Below, piece after piece: positions 46,861-58,993 of a stretch of DNA of 64,000 nucleotides (positions are counted from its first letter, which is position 1; each line of letters starts with the position of its first letter). Below the pieces are notes generated by a model that ran no database searches, had not been told where the DNA came from, and saw only the letters and a program-made list of their open reading frames with translations. The stretch is from Icerya purchasi (lineage: Eukaryota > Arthropoda > Insecta > Hemiptera > Monophlebidae), in assembly GCA_039619475.1 (NCBI GenBank), contig CM077115.1, positions 516,728,815 to 516,792,814 on the forward strand, given 5' to 3'. Position numbers and translations under genes: made by a program.

Positions 46861-47974
46861 TCAAAAGATGATACTCATAAGACTGATTGTACGACAGTCT
46901 TAGAATATTGCCTTTTGCGGCATGAGTACAAGCGACAACTTCCTGACCATTTCCATAGAGAGGTTATAGGTCACAAAAAGCTGAAGATCTGCAATTAAAC
47001 GTGTGCGAACCTCGTTTATCGTTTACGATTCGCTAGCAGTCAGTGAATTATCGTGCTAAGCTCGAATCGCTCTAAAAACGTACGTTTCTCCCTAATCTTC
47101 CCCCTCCACTATTTTTTAAAATTTTAAACTTTTTTCCCTATTAGACACATTTAGAAAAAGCCGATTTTCACATTTTACGACCAAATAATAATGTCTGAAA
47201 TTTAGACGCTTATCTAAAATGTTTAATAAATATCAAAATTTCCTTTAACCAAATACAATCGATATTCAAACGAAAAAATAACACTCGAATGCTTTTCATT
47301 ATTTCTAAAAGTCGGACGGAATTTACTCGGGGATCAGTATATCGGTATATCTGATAGTCAATCTTTGCTACGACAATATTTACTTCGAAAAATAATAAAT
47401 TCGCTTAATTATTTCTTTCATTAGCGGCACTATTAGTTGTTTTTATTTTATATTATTCATTATTACTGTTAATATTATTATTATAAATTTTGGTATCACT
47501 TTCTTGTTACTAATGGTGTAAATTAACGTATAAATTAATTAGACAGCTTATAAATACACAATCATAAACGTACTTAATTATAAACATTAGCAATTTATAT
47601 TTTATATGTGTAATCGTTATTATTATTATTTTTTTGTGTAAGTTATTGTTATTTATGTAAACAGTAGGGTTTTCAAGAGAGATCGAAGTGATCGAATATG
47701 CGTAATAAATATTTTTATACATATTTTTATAGAACTAGTGAGATGATAAATAGCCAATATGGTTCTGATTGAAATTTTTAACCGATTATAAAGAAATTAT
47801 ATGTATATAGGTTGTTTATGGCTCTAATTTAAATAATAATAATTAATAATTTCTGCCTATTCGCGCAGCATGCGTATTTATGCGGTATCATTTTTGTGTA
47901 TTTTGTATAACAATTTATCTGTAATGAATAAACTGTTCTGATTTAATTATTTAACCCGTCTACCACAGTGACTC
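46861..47974. other. No gene seen
   Basis: AT-rich sequence, including ATT and AAT runs around 47460-47490 and 47610-47640. No recognised family. Confidence 0.45.
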
Positions 47975-48245
47975 CAGCCCCTAGTGGAGGGAAGAAAGGA
48001 TACGGATGTAAAGTAAAGCAAGCTCCATATATCCTTGATAAGGTATCGTGGATTGTAAAGTTAAGCTTTTCATAATGGTATTAAGCCTAATGGATCTAAG
48101 GAGAATACTGGGGCCAGTTCATTTCTCTCGGTCGCCTTTACTTACCCCAGATAATTCTCTGGTACCTAATTATTTCAGATTAGGTATGAACCCGGGAACG
48201 ATTCGGATCTGGAACGAGACAAGTCTCGAACCCGGGATGGGAAAC
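47975..48245 (-). mobile_element. SINE-like retroelement, most complete copy
   Basis: Read on the minus strand from 48245: a block containing GGTTCGAGAC (complement of 48223-48232, close to the RNA polymerase III B-box) and a second CCCGGGTTC about 43 bp on; then GGTACCAGAGAATTATCTGG, GAACTGGCCCCAGTAT, TAGATCCATTAGGC and AAGCTTAACTTTACAATCC; finally a short tail of CTTTA-type units near 48013-48022. The downstream part agrees with the copies at 16.8, 32.8 and 9.5 kb. The B-box-like start suggests a tRNA-derived head, but I could not find a convincing A-box, so a LINE tail remains possible. Confidence 0.6.
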
Positions 48246-48248
48246 GAT

Positions 48249-48539
48249 ATATTAATTACAACGTAATTCTTAGGCTATCCCCCATTAGAAAAAATGTCCC
48301 AATTTTATGTAACGCAAAATGTCCCAATTTTATGTAACGCAAAATGTCCCAATTTTATGTATCGTTTTTTTATATTTTACAGGATTTCTGTGATTATGTT
48401 ATTGAATTCATATGGACCGATTTATAATTACATTGTAAATTTTGATCATTTTATACAAAGTATAGAAGAGAAAGAGATAGAAATGTAAGCAAGAGGGGTC
48501 AAAGGGCAGAGCCCCTCGAGAGACCAGAATGGCCGAGTT
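48249..48539 (+). repeat. Second copy of the (TA)n-linked repeat, with internal tandem units
   Basis: From ATATTAATTACAACGTAATT to GGCCGAGTT this matches 2964-3260: the same start, the same TTTGATCATTTTATACAAAG and TAGAAGAGAAAGAGA blocks, the same CAGAGCCCC-type block and the same end followed by (TA)n. Near its left end a 25-bp unit beginning AAAATGTCCCAATTTTATGT is repeated about three times; the first copy has one such unit plus diverged remnants. No protein is credible. The left inverted terminus seen at 2744 is not present here. Confidence 0.8.
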
Positions 48540-48546
48540 TATATAT

Positions 48547-48580
<34 letters not shown>
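48540..48580. repeat. (TA)n microsatellite attached to the GGCCGAGTT terminus
   Basis: The TA array follows directly after GGCCGAGTT, as at 3261. This repeats the association between this terminus and TA arrays. Confidence 0.9.
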
Positions 48581-50061
48581 CTATATATAAAAAGAAGGGA
48601 GAATTTGAAATAATCAGAAATAATTTTAAATAATTAGGTTAAAAAAGGAGATTAGAAGAATAATCGTTGGGTATGTAGTTAATTGCGGAAAAGGTAGGAC
48701 GAAAACGCAGTTGGAAATATTTCGATCCCGCCAAAGGTAAAAGAGGCGCTACAACTTAAGTAGGTGAGAATCGAATAATAGTGCAATAGAGTTTTACTAC
48801 TTAAATACGGCCTTGGGAGATGGAATATTCGGAAAAAGTAGAACAGACGAAATATTCTTTGGGGGAAGCATTGAAGAAATTAACGAAGTTGAAGAGAAAC
48901 TGAAAACACACGATTATTACACGGAAAGGGGCATTACGTAATATTAACTAAGAAATCGAGCGGAAATAAAAGAGATAAGGGGGATTTTCATAAAGGTCCC
49001 AGTTCTGAGATTTCTGTTTTCCGATTTCCGCGCTTTTATAACTATTGCCACCAACGTGAACATAGCCTCCCTCTGTTAAATAGTTAAACGTCGGCTCGTT
49101 TTAACACTACTAAATGATAATATATGAAAAGCCCGTCAACTCTCATTGAATCCTTTAAACACCGTTACCAACTGTCATTAGCGGGACGGACCAGATAAGA
49201 CCGCGGTAAATTGCATTTTCCGCGCTAGTTATAAATTACTCGTCGCGAAGCAGGAAGACGGAACTCTTTACATGGAAGTATAACGTGTGATGCTGTATAG
49301 AAGCGCATACACAGTCTTTATACGGTCGTCGCGCAATAACATAATTGTATGGAACGCAGCAACGCCGATACTCGTTTAACCTTCATGGGTCAAATTTTGT
49401 GACGCCTCGACTCCTTTAATAAAATATCGATTTCCATTATTTCTGACGTGCCACGCCTACCGCGAACATGTCTTCTCGTAAGAAATTACACAAACGTTGT
49501 GTGTCGACTGATGATTTTGGTGGAAGAGCTCTGGTAACTTTGATCAAGATAATCCTTACAATCCTTTGCCCCACGGCATGGTTACAATCGGTAATCTATA
49601 GATTAACAGATCGAAAAGGAATAAGGGACTTAGGTTTGAATGGAGAGAGATGCATCTAAATTCTTGGAAGCTCGGAAAGAATGCGGGTAATCGGGCCGCC
49701 CGTAAATGTGCTTATTAATTAATTTTTTTCTTTTTTTTTTTTACCCGGAACTCGTGTGTTCAAGCAGTCCAGATGCATACTTTCACCCTGTCATGTTTGG
49801 CAGCCTGACCTTCGGTAGTCGATTAATCCAACTTTTTCTTTGTTACTCACCGCTGGTATTTCATCCGTAGCTGGACCATTCCCCCCTTGTTTTTGGTTTT
49901 TATGAGCGAGGATATTGCTTTTTCATTTTTTTCCATGCTTTGCATTATTCCATTTTTTCGTTGCATCATATAACATAACAGCGTGCTTATGGAAAAATTG
50001 CGTTCTTCGGTGTTATCTCTTTCATATTCTTATAATCTTCATTGGAAAATACTCGAACGCT

Positions 50062-50110
<49 letters not shown>

Positions 50111-50962
50111 CACTCTCCTGTAAAGGAGAACTATTTGCTCAATTTCTGCAGAAGTGAGTGATGAAAATTTGAGCGGTCGCACTTTGCACAGCGCAGTATT
50201 TTCATTTCACAAGTTCAAGATACAAGTTTCATACAGAAACATTCTCGATAGTTATAGTTCTTTCAACTGAAACATATCTTAATCAAATGACGCTAGGAAA
50301 AATAGGCGCGGAGAAAAGCACGAAATGCAGACGACGAATGACAGAAAGAGTTCAGAGAAAAACGTTAGTATACATCAGTAACTTGTGTCCACTCTGTGGA
50401 TATAGCTATTTTTGTAGATGAACGTGCGGGCATTCACAATTATCAAGAAATCCAAGATACTAACGAAACCCGGTTGTATTTTGTGTGAGTGATTGCTTAG
50501 TAATAATAATAATAATAAAAGGAAGGAAAAAAAACCATTAATAACAACAGGAAACCCGTGGCGACAGAATATCTGTCGTAGAAAATTTTGTCACAATGTG
50601 GTCTCAATGGACACTAATGGGCTATGTTGGTGGTTGGAACTTGCATTACACTGAGTAAGTCACGTTCTAGTGAGACTGTTATCAGATATATAGCGATAAC
50701 GAAAAGTTTTTAAAGAAGATTGTACAAGAGAAATTGCAGGGTATAGATAATGTGAAATTTGACGAACAATGAATCGGTGCGAGAGCACTTGACGAAAGAG
50801 GAGAGGTTAAATAAAAAGAGCAAAACCGAGTTACCGTCATTTTTTAAAAAATAACAAGCGGTTGAAACGCTGAAGAAAGAAATTTTCCGACTAAGCGTTT
50901 TTCTCATTGTTGACTTTGCATTTAGTCGGTCGCATTGGATTTCGAGTAGGGCATTTGCATTA
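48581..50962. other. No gene recognised
   Basis: Purine-rich sequence at 48590-48980, then more mixed CpG-containing DNA at 49000-49700 (for example around 49180-49260) with no exon that I can support. A (TA)n array lies at 50066-50105 and an (AAT)n tract near 50500. The 63-residue frame at 49468-49659 is unrecognised. Confidence 0.4.
50066..50105. repeat. (TA)n microsatellite
   Basis: About 20 TA units ending in TGTGTG. It has no GGCCGAGTT neighbour. Confidence 0.9.
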
Positions 50963-51274
50963 CTACTTAGCACAGAACAGTAGTGGTCTCATTCCGGGTA
51001 CAATCGCTGCCCTACAAAATGGCTTACTTCGTGCGGCGGCGAGTTTACCTACATTCAGAAATAAATGAATATTGCCGCGCGACAGTTCATGAAGCAAAAA
51101 TTTACTCACATTTTTCTCTCTTATTTTCTCGGTCAATTTCAGTTTACTGCTGGCATTTCTCTGTTTCTTCAGCTGCTTCCATCTTGCAATCTCATTTTCC
51201 CCTGATTTTCTTATTCTGTCTTTCCATCGCGTATTCTTCTTGGATGGCCTAACGTTCCTCTTTTTTGAGAACAA
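50963..51274 (-). pseudogene. Possible LINE fragment (region between endonuclease and RT)
   Basis: A 103-residue frame on the minus strand reads KKNTRWKDRIRKSGENEIAR, then WKQLKKQRNASSKLKLTEKI and NVSKFLLHELSRG. The Lys/Arg-rich, Trp-spaced pattern recalls the segment between endonuclease and RT in some insect LINEs (W..RI...I..W...). There is no catalytic motif and the similarity is loose, so a chance frame is possible. Confidence 0.3.
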
Positions 51275-51534
51275 CTTTCCATTTTATTGTTAACGTTAAC
51301 TATTGGAGTAGGTTTTTTTTTATCACTAGTTCGTCTCTATACATGTTTTACATATTCTCCATTATAACCATTATTTCAGTTTTCTTCTGTCAGCCCCATC
51401 ACGGATTTCTTCATTTATCTCTAAACATTACAGCGATCAGCTTTCTTTATTCTTCCTTCAGTCACTTTTGATTTATTCATTTGTTTATACAATATATATA
51501 GCTTTCGTAAACAATTATTACTATAGTATACATC

Positions 51535-51865
51535 AGGAATAGAGAGATTAGAAACAGACTTATCGAAGGAAAATTAAAAAAATATAATAAATTTATTAAA
51601 ACAAAAGCAAAAAAAAAAAAAAAAGTAGGATTGGGCTGGACATGTTACAAGGTTAAATATAAGTGGATATATAGGATGATAATAAACTAGTGTATATTAA
51701 GGATAAAAGAAGACAATTCTTAAGATGAGAAGATGAAATAAGAAAGTTCTTACATAATAGACAGTATGAGAGGATTGCCTAAGACCGCAGGGAATAGGCA
51801 AGGCTGAGGTAGGCCTTTGCCTAGGACATGAGTTTTTGGTTTTAGTTAATTGTTTAAAGTAGGGA
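51535..51865 (+). pseudogene. LINE C-terminal segment, relic
   Basis: YIRNREIRNRLIEGKLKKY, then (frame shifted) GWAGHVTRLN, then RRQFLRWEDEIRKFL and YERIA.DRRE.ARLR.AFA. This is the standard ending of a large group of animal LINE polymerases: IRNEEIRRRTG, WAGHVAR, RWEDDIRKVAG, IAQDR..W..L.EAF. Stops interrupt it. No polymerase core precedes it; it starts at the AT-rich sequence near 51490. The 74-residue minus-strand frame here is a shadow. Confidence 0.8.
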
Positions 51866-53884
51866 TTATACATGACAGGTATGCATGAGAGTGTATATGA
51901 GTAATCGTTAAGCACTCGCAATTTAAATTTGATATAAAGGCTAATAATAATAATAATAATAATAACAATAATAATAGCATTGATTAAACATTTCTCTTTC
52001 GCGATTTCTTGATCCTGATGCTTAGAGTAAATCTTGATGAAGTTAACTACATGTTCATTCCCACTGGAAAATAATTTTTTTTTTTTGCACCATTATTATC
52101 ATCAGTAGGTAAATTGATTCCAATTTTTTTTATATTCCTCAATCGTACTCTTGATAGATAAGGCGAATTTGTATTTTTGTTTTTTTGTTTTTTTGAATTA
52201 AAGATAACTATGTAAAAAAAGAAGGAGGGAGATTAGATTTTAATTTATGCGGAAACAGAGGAAATAGCAGGAACAACTTCTAAGGAAGAAAAGAACATTC
52301 AAAGAAAATATGGACCCCGTGTCATGAACGCAGTATTAATGAGAATGGAATGAAGAGAGAAATCAATAGAAAATCAAAAAGAAAATGGAAAGAAAACAGT
52401 TATGATTAAAGGCGAATTTAATGAGACTTATCCAAGGAATCTATGAACAGACGAGAAAATCGTAATGGAGATTTCATTAAGATTACAGGTGAGCTGAATT
52501 TTAAAATGCGCAAATAAAATTTTTGAAGCACGTAAAAAAACATCAAAACGTCATAAAAAATTGTGAAATCTATTTTTTGCGGTTTCTACTTTTTTATTTG
52601 TTTAACTTGATATTAAATCAATAAAATATTTAGGCCACGCGCTTTGCGTATAATTTTAGACGTTTACATTAAGTGAATATGGATCATACGAGCTCTCGCA
52701 AAACTAGAAACATTTGAAGATCTAAGACGAGTTAATATGCAAGTTTAAGAACGTCTCAAAAATTCAACCAGTGTTAAAGATTATTTTTAAGAGGATATGT
52801 TTAAACATGCAAGTTGATTGCTAACAATGAATTTTGAAAATGTGCACAACTAAATATATATTTTTATTGTATTTATTTATACTTTTTTCACGGAAGAATA
52901 ATAAAAAGTTCTTACATAAGAAAAAGTCCCACGCCAGCTGATTAACTGATTATCACGTCGGAATGCCCTGAGCTCCGTCCCGGCTGACAGGGCATAGAGC
53001 TTATTGAAAAATATGAGTAATCGTGGATAGCAGTCTCCTAGAAGACTGCAACGTTTCGTACGCGTATCATTGCATGTGCATGGTCGGTGTAGGCACGCAG
53101 CGCACACACAAACGGGTAAACTGTTGTGATAATACAGGCTGCATATAAAATTGCTATAATCCAAAGAATAAGAATGTACGAATAGAGAAATGGTCACGAT
53201 TTGCACATTTGAACTGAGCAGACAACCGGTTGAACGAACAAAATCGAAAAAACATTATATAGATCAGTTGGGAAATCGACTGCCGTTATCATGCTAGTGT
53301 TCTGCCAGCATAAAATAGTCATAAAATTTTTGATGTTTATAATGCTCGCAGCTGGTATACCTCTTTCCTAGTCTAGTTGGACCTGCTGACAATACATCAT
53401 ACCGGAATACAACTCGTCACCTTTCTGCAAACGCGCCTCCTTTAGTTCGTTCGTTCGTTCGTCCCCCCCCCCATTATTATTATTACGAATGAATATCAGA
53501 TGCAAACGATTTGAACTTACATAAAAAATAACTGTTTCTATTTTTTTATTACAGATAATAACGAATGGTCATCTGGATGGAGCGCTCCGAAACTGGTTAT
53601 GAAATATAGCCATCATTCGTAAGTAAACCTACTAATTGAGAATAGTTTGTTGGTTTTTTTATCGATCTTCGATTAATAGTTGAAAATAAGAACTATGAAA
53701 GAAAATAATTAAATAAATAAAGCAAAAAAAAAAAAAAGAAAAAACAAGAAGGTAAGTGGTTCTATAGGCGACACTCAAATTGGACACCAATGCTTACCTG
53801 GCCGACGGTTTAAAAAAGTTTAGTAATCTTGGTTAAAATCGACCTTTATTGCAATTCCAAAGAAAATAAAATCCTTAAAATGTG
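51866..53884. other. No gene established; contains one exon-like segment
   Basis: (AAT)n units lie near 51942-51976. The rest is AT-rich apart from a more mixed stretch at 52930-53120. The 109-residue minus frame at 52877-53206 is unrecognised. (GTTC)n and C-run sequences lie at 53447-53472. The exon-like segment at 53555-53618 is listed separately. Confidence 0.4.
53555..53618 (+). other. Candidate internal exon, unproven
   Basis: A pyrimidine-rich tract ending in ATTACAG (AG at 53553-53554) precedes a 64-nt segment followed by GTAAGT (from 53619), a consensus donor. One frame is open throughout and reads NNEWSSGWSAPKLVMKYSHH. The EW..GW.APK spacing loosely recalls the segment before the conserved HP motif of branched-chain aminotransferases, but the remaining residues fit poorly. 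No neighbouring exon was found in the window. Chance occurrence of acceptor and donor this close together is quite possible. Confidence 0.2.
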
Positions 53885-55200
53885 ACGATTGCCGAATGAG
53901 ATTAGTCTGATGTCGTCGTACGCTCTAAAAATATTTCTAAGAATAATACATACAAGAATATATAGACGGTGCGAAGAGCCAGTGGGAAATACACAATTCG
54001 GTTTCAAAAATGGCATGGGCACTCGTGAAGCCCTATTCGCAGTCCGTATGCTCACACAGCGTTGTCGGGATATGAATATTAATGTATACGCATGCGCCAT
54101 AGATTACCATAAAGCTTTCGATTGTGTGCAACATGGAAAATTAATGGAAATTTTAGAGGGCATCCCTATAGACAGGAAGGACTTGCGCATAATAAGTGAA
54201 TTATATTGGAAGCAAACGGCTGAGATACGAATCGAAAACGTAACATCGGAGGATATAGCAATTAAAAAAGGAGTTCGACAAGGATGTGTACTGTTTCCTC
54301 TGCTTTTCAATTTATATGCCGAAGCAATATATTCAAAGAGGCGCTTGATGAGGATGACAGGTTGATCAAGGTAAATCGAGTCACAATTAATAATATTCGA
54401 TACGCAGATGACTATGTCTCATTATAGCTGATAGTCAGGAGGAATTGCAAAAAATAATAAACAAACTTATAGACACTATAGCAAAGCTTATAGGCTCACC
54501 ATCAACAGCTCTAAAACAAAAGTAATAGTGTTCTCTAAGAAGCCTGTGCAATGAATGATAAAAGCAGATGGGACAAAACTAGAACAGGTCAAATCAATTA
54601 GATACACCTGGGGAGGGGGGGGTACCTTTCTCGACGACAGCTGTAGCTGTAAGAAAGAAATCCTATCGCGAATAGATCAATCGAGAGCAGTGCTCATAAA
54701 AATGAAGAACCTGCTCAGCAGAAGGGAATTCAATCTTGGATTACGCATTCTGCGCTGCTACGTTTTCTCGGTCTTACTGTATGGCAGCGAGAGTTGGACG
54801 TTAGATGCTTCATCAGAAAGAAGTATACTGAATTATATTCGTATAGGCGCATGCTGAAAATTCGGTGGATCTTAAAAGTTATTAAATTAAAGAAGTCCTC
54901 AAAAGAATTAATAAACGCCCCCGGAATTATTACATTTGATTAAGGAAAGTAAACTACGTTATCTAGGCCACACATCATGAGAGGCCAAAAATATGAGATT
55001 TTACGCCTCATTATGGAAGGAAAGCTTTTGTGGGCAAAAGATTAAAAGGGCGCCCACAAAATTCGTGGACAAATGATTTTCATCGTTGGTTCTTCCGCTG
55101 TTCACCCATTGAAATGTTCAGATCTGTCATGTCTAGAAAAGACATTGCGCCGTATTCATCGCCAACCTTCGTAACGGAGACGGCTGATGAAGAAGAATAA
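53885..55200 (+). pseudogene. LINE reverse transcriptase relic (same type as 45.5-46.9 kb)
   Basis: The first long frame has LPNEISLMSSYALKIFLRII, QFGFKNGMGTREALFAVRML, motif A ACAIDYHKAFDCVQHGKLME, then LRIISELYWKQTAEIRIENV and KKGVRQGCVLFPLLFNLYAE. After a shift, INNIRYADDYVS (motif C) lies at about 54385-54420. A later frame (54555-54857) has SRIDQSRAVLIKMKNLLSRR and LRILRCYVFSVLLYGSESWT, and farther down come LRYLGH and KYEILRLIMEG. It ends in a C-terminal Trp-rich segment near 55080-55200. A G-run near 54613 accompanies one shift. No endonuclease and no poly(A) are visible. Confidence 0.9.
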
Positions 55201-55929
55201 AAATCTAAACACTCGAATTGCGCACCGGAAATTTGCCGGTATGAAATATAAAAAAAGCGAACGAAAACGGCACCGGGACCATGACATTTGTCGGACTCCA
55301 AAACTGAGGGCCGCTTTATAACATTTGAATGTTCAATTGCTTTCAACATTTTTACGCGTCATAGTATACTTAAAAATAGCCTATTTTTCGAAAACCTTCA
55401 AAGGAGGTTTCTTGTCTAAGCAACCGAAATGTTATTCCAAATAGCAAACGTTCCCCATCGAGATATGATAAGACATTTTGGAAGTCACTGAAAGAACGAT
55501 ACTTTTACTGATTTTTTAATTCCTTCGTCGATTTTACAAAATCCGGAGCTGGTTTTTTTAAAGCGATGTGCTATTCGAGTTCTCAGCAGGCGGGCTATTT
55601 CGGGTGGTCGGTGCGCAATTCGAGTCCGACGTGTCACACTGTGTGAAGCGTTGGTGCGCAATTCGGGTGTCCTCGTTCTAAATGTACGAATGAATTGGAC
55701 AATATAATGCTGATAAAATGTAGACGACAGCTAGCAAAATTCTGCTGGACATGGTAACTTTTGTATACCAGTGCTGGCCCAGTTTGACGTTACGCTGTCC
55801 AACATTTCTGTCTAGTGATGATGGATTATCATTATTTTAATGGCAGTCGATGAAAAAACCAGTTGACACTATCATTGCAAACCGGGGACTGATAAAACGG
55901 TTTGTAAAATATTTTCCGTCTGTTGTTAC
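55201..55929. other. No gene seen
   Basis: Mixed composition. The repeated phrase GTGCGCAATTCG occurs at about 55610 and 55652 and a relative (AATTGCGCAC, complement) at 55213-55224, which hints at a short local repeat. No family is recognised. Confidence 0.35.
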
Positions 55930-56125
55930 TCTTTTTTTTTTTTTTTTTTTTCTTTTTTGGGCGCGTCAACTCAGGACATTTACCCAGCACAGAGGACTAA
56001 CAAATAATGAAACGTAGGGACTTGAAAGTTAAATCAGGAAGCGATTAGAAACAGAAGAAATAAAGATAGCCAATATAGGAACAACAGAAAGAGAAGGAAG
56101 AGAAAGAATGTAGTGGGCACAGTAA
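55930..56125 (-). mobile_element. LINE-A: short 3' fragment
   Basis: The T-run at 55930-55950 is the tail. GGGCGCGTCAACTCAGGACA and TTTACCCAGC match the 3' UTR of the 17.8 kb copy, read in reverse. Only the last codons of the C-terminal segment precede it. Heavily 5'-truncated. Confidence 0.75.
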
Positions 56126-58993
56126 GGGCTCTATAGCGTGTTTTCGCTACATTTTTGATTATAAACTTCGGCTATTGAATAACAGACATTTAGACGAAAT
56201 ATTATTTACGCGTGGAATTTTAATTACTTTTATTTCCGTTTTAAGTTTTGGTACAGTTGTTAAATGATTAAAATTGTCATAGTGAAAGGAACAACTTTCA
56301 GAAAAGGACCACTCTCCATAATCAGAAATAATGATAAAGAATGTAATCTTGCTGAAAGGTGAAAATTGATTTGCGTTCAGCGTGTGGCTGTTTTTTGAAA
56401 AATTAATTATTTTAGTGCAATCGTTTTTTGTCTCCTATTTTATGATTTCTAGTCACTGCGCATGTAACGTTTTAAATGCAACTTATCTTACATTCGGCTT
56501 AACCGTTTTTAAATTATATAAATTAGTGATCAGAATAAAGTCTAAGATTAATGAAGAAAATATTGAAAAATAACATTAATACACTCAGCATATTCAAGAA
56601 GTTACGAATGGAACCACTTTTTGTGCTTAAAAATCCACCAAGCTATTTTCGCCTTAAAAAAGAGTCCCTGAATCCAGTGGTGGATTTAGGCAAAGGCCTG
56701 TGAAGCTTAGACCTAGGGTGACAACATTTGAGGGACACAAAAATTTAAAAGGCGCTTGAACTCAAACGTTTTTTTTTTCTCGGTCACTTAAAAGTCGAAA
56801 CTGATAAAATGTTTTCCGTCAACGATAACATCTTGCGATTTTATATATCGGAAAATAATATATTTTTATCGTAATTAAGGTTTATCATCCATACGTAAGA
56901 ATTGATTTTGACTTTAAAAATTGTTACGTCGATTTATATATATATATATATTTTTTTTTTCCATTACAAAAAAGGCGGCATACCAGCACGGGCCTAGGGC
57001 GCCATCATCATCAAATCCAATCATTGCCTCAATCACACGTACGTGCATAAGAAAAATATTTAATTTTGCGGAATGCTTCGGTTTTGAGGGGAACTTTACA
57101 AATGGTATGCGGTAATATAAAATAATTAGTTATCACTTGTGATGGCATGGTCACCCGGGAAGTAAAGTTATCACCTGTTGCTTTGGCGTAATAATGAACA
57201 GAAATTAAATCAGAAACTTGCATTTTATTTTTTGAACATTCTACATTTTTCGATATAAAACTTCTTACACATTTGAACATTTTTCACGTCTAATATTTAA
57301 CTGTTCTCAATACTGTCCCTACAAAAGTTCTTTGAAGATTTCAATGACCCGATTTTTAAGCGATTCGTCACGCTGGTGATTTATGCTTGCCGCTATGCGC
57401 TTTATCCTCCGCATCTGAACTGTCCACATCGGAATCACTTTCAAACGTATTGAACAGACACGATATTACTGCCATATAACCACAAGTTGACGATGAATTT
57501 TGATTGGAGAAATACTCTTTATACTTTGCATATAGGGGACGCGGATTTTCCACGAGCTAAACGCGTATTACGAACATAGTTGAATAACGGTACACTAACC
57601 GTTCTAATCTCGTTCTAAAGATAAAATCAGCAGCTGCAAAACGAAACTCACTCATTCCTCTATCGCCTTTGTACCATGAACGGTTGCTATGGGAAACTTA
57701 ATTTTGAGTGACTCTGGTAGATCCGGAACTTCGAGAAAAATTCCAAATTCCTATATTCTTTTAGGGGGTATTTTGTTTAGAAGAATCTTCAAAAAAAAAA
57801 CTAATAAGTTAAAAAACAGATTAATAATTAACAATGCCCCCCAACAGTATACATTTTTTTGCAACTTAACAAGATCAATTAGGACAAAATTTTGGTATTT
57901 TTCAAGAACATTGTCATTTAATCGGAATCATTACGTAACTGAAATGAAAAAAAAACAACTTTCGATTCTTACAACCGTAGAAATTAACAAAAATGTAAAA
58001 AATTGTTCAATTTCATAATAGTTTAGTCGTAGCGTTGCGGAACACAGTGCAAAACCGTTCAGGAAAAAGTTTGAGGTGAATAGAGACGTATTTTGTGTAA
58101 TAATTTCACACATAACGTGCTTTAATGGAAGAGAAAGTGAAGCCATTATTTTCTGCCAATGAAATGTGAATCGGATAATGGATGGAATTGGAAAAAAAAC
58201 TTGAATGCAAGAAATATTTTAAGGTCGTCTATGAAAAGCCAGGTTGTTTTGCACATTTCGAAATTCCATTATATAAAGGATAAAAAGGGGGGTAACATCT
58301 AACAGGGAAAATTTTGAGACATATCATTTCCCATCAGAACATGGAGAGAACATAGGGGGACCAGTTTTTACATGAACTATGATATCTGTTGGACGATGGT
58401 ACACTATCCCTCTATTTACCACGTTGTTTCAGCTACCACATAATGTTTGGTCAAAAGAAGTTCCAGCTTAGAAAAGACAAAATGAATAGATTTGTGACCT
58501 ATTGCAGTCCTGAAATATTTAATTGTGTAGATTCAAGTGTGCAATATCTCGTAATGTTGCCAATTTGGATAGTGAAAAGAGTATTCGAAAATTCTAGAAA
58601 AGGAGAAGAGTCTCACCCGATATGTATTACATAATTGTAAAGAACCAATAAAAGGATAAGGAAATAAATTGAATTTATTGGACTCAGTTTTTTTTTTTTT
58701 TTGTTTTCTTTTATCTTGAATTATTTTGAAGATACAGCGTATAATATTGTTAGTTATTTATTAAAAGGAAAAAATTAAAAGTAATTAGTTAACCAGTAAG
58801 ACAAGAAAAACTGTTTACGAATTATTTTATTCGAAATTAGGCGGTGATTATTAATTATATTAATATAAAATTTCCCGTGATTGGTGTTGTGATTTATTTC
58901 ACTTAATTACCAAATTACACTCAGAACGGTTAAAAATATCATTCAATAGGCGATTTTTTTCTAATTTCATTTAATTTAAAAGTGTATGTATAT
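56126..58993. other. No gene recognised
   Basis: A sequence starting CAGTGGTGGATTTAGGCAAA at about 56677 looks like one end of a hAT-type element, but I could not find its partner. The minus frame at 57368-57553 (61 residues) ends in an acidic, Ser-rich stretch (SDSDVDSSDAEDK) and is unrecognised; it could be a fragment of a transposase-like protein. Plus frames at 57689-58018 and 58389-58634 match nothing that I know. A T-run lies at 58688-58702, after an AATAAA at about 58662. Confidence 0.4.

Noticed and set aside
48223..48232. GTCTCGAACC, tRNA-like B-box, as a tRNA gene on the minus strand
   Set aside because: No A-box, no cloverleaf and no acceptor stem could be drawn. The sequence belongs to a repeated SINE-like element.
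56677..56760. hAT-like left terminus CAGTGGTGGATTTAGG
   Set aside because: No matching right end or octamer duplication could be found within the following few kb, so no element is called.
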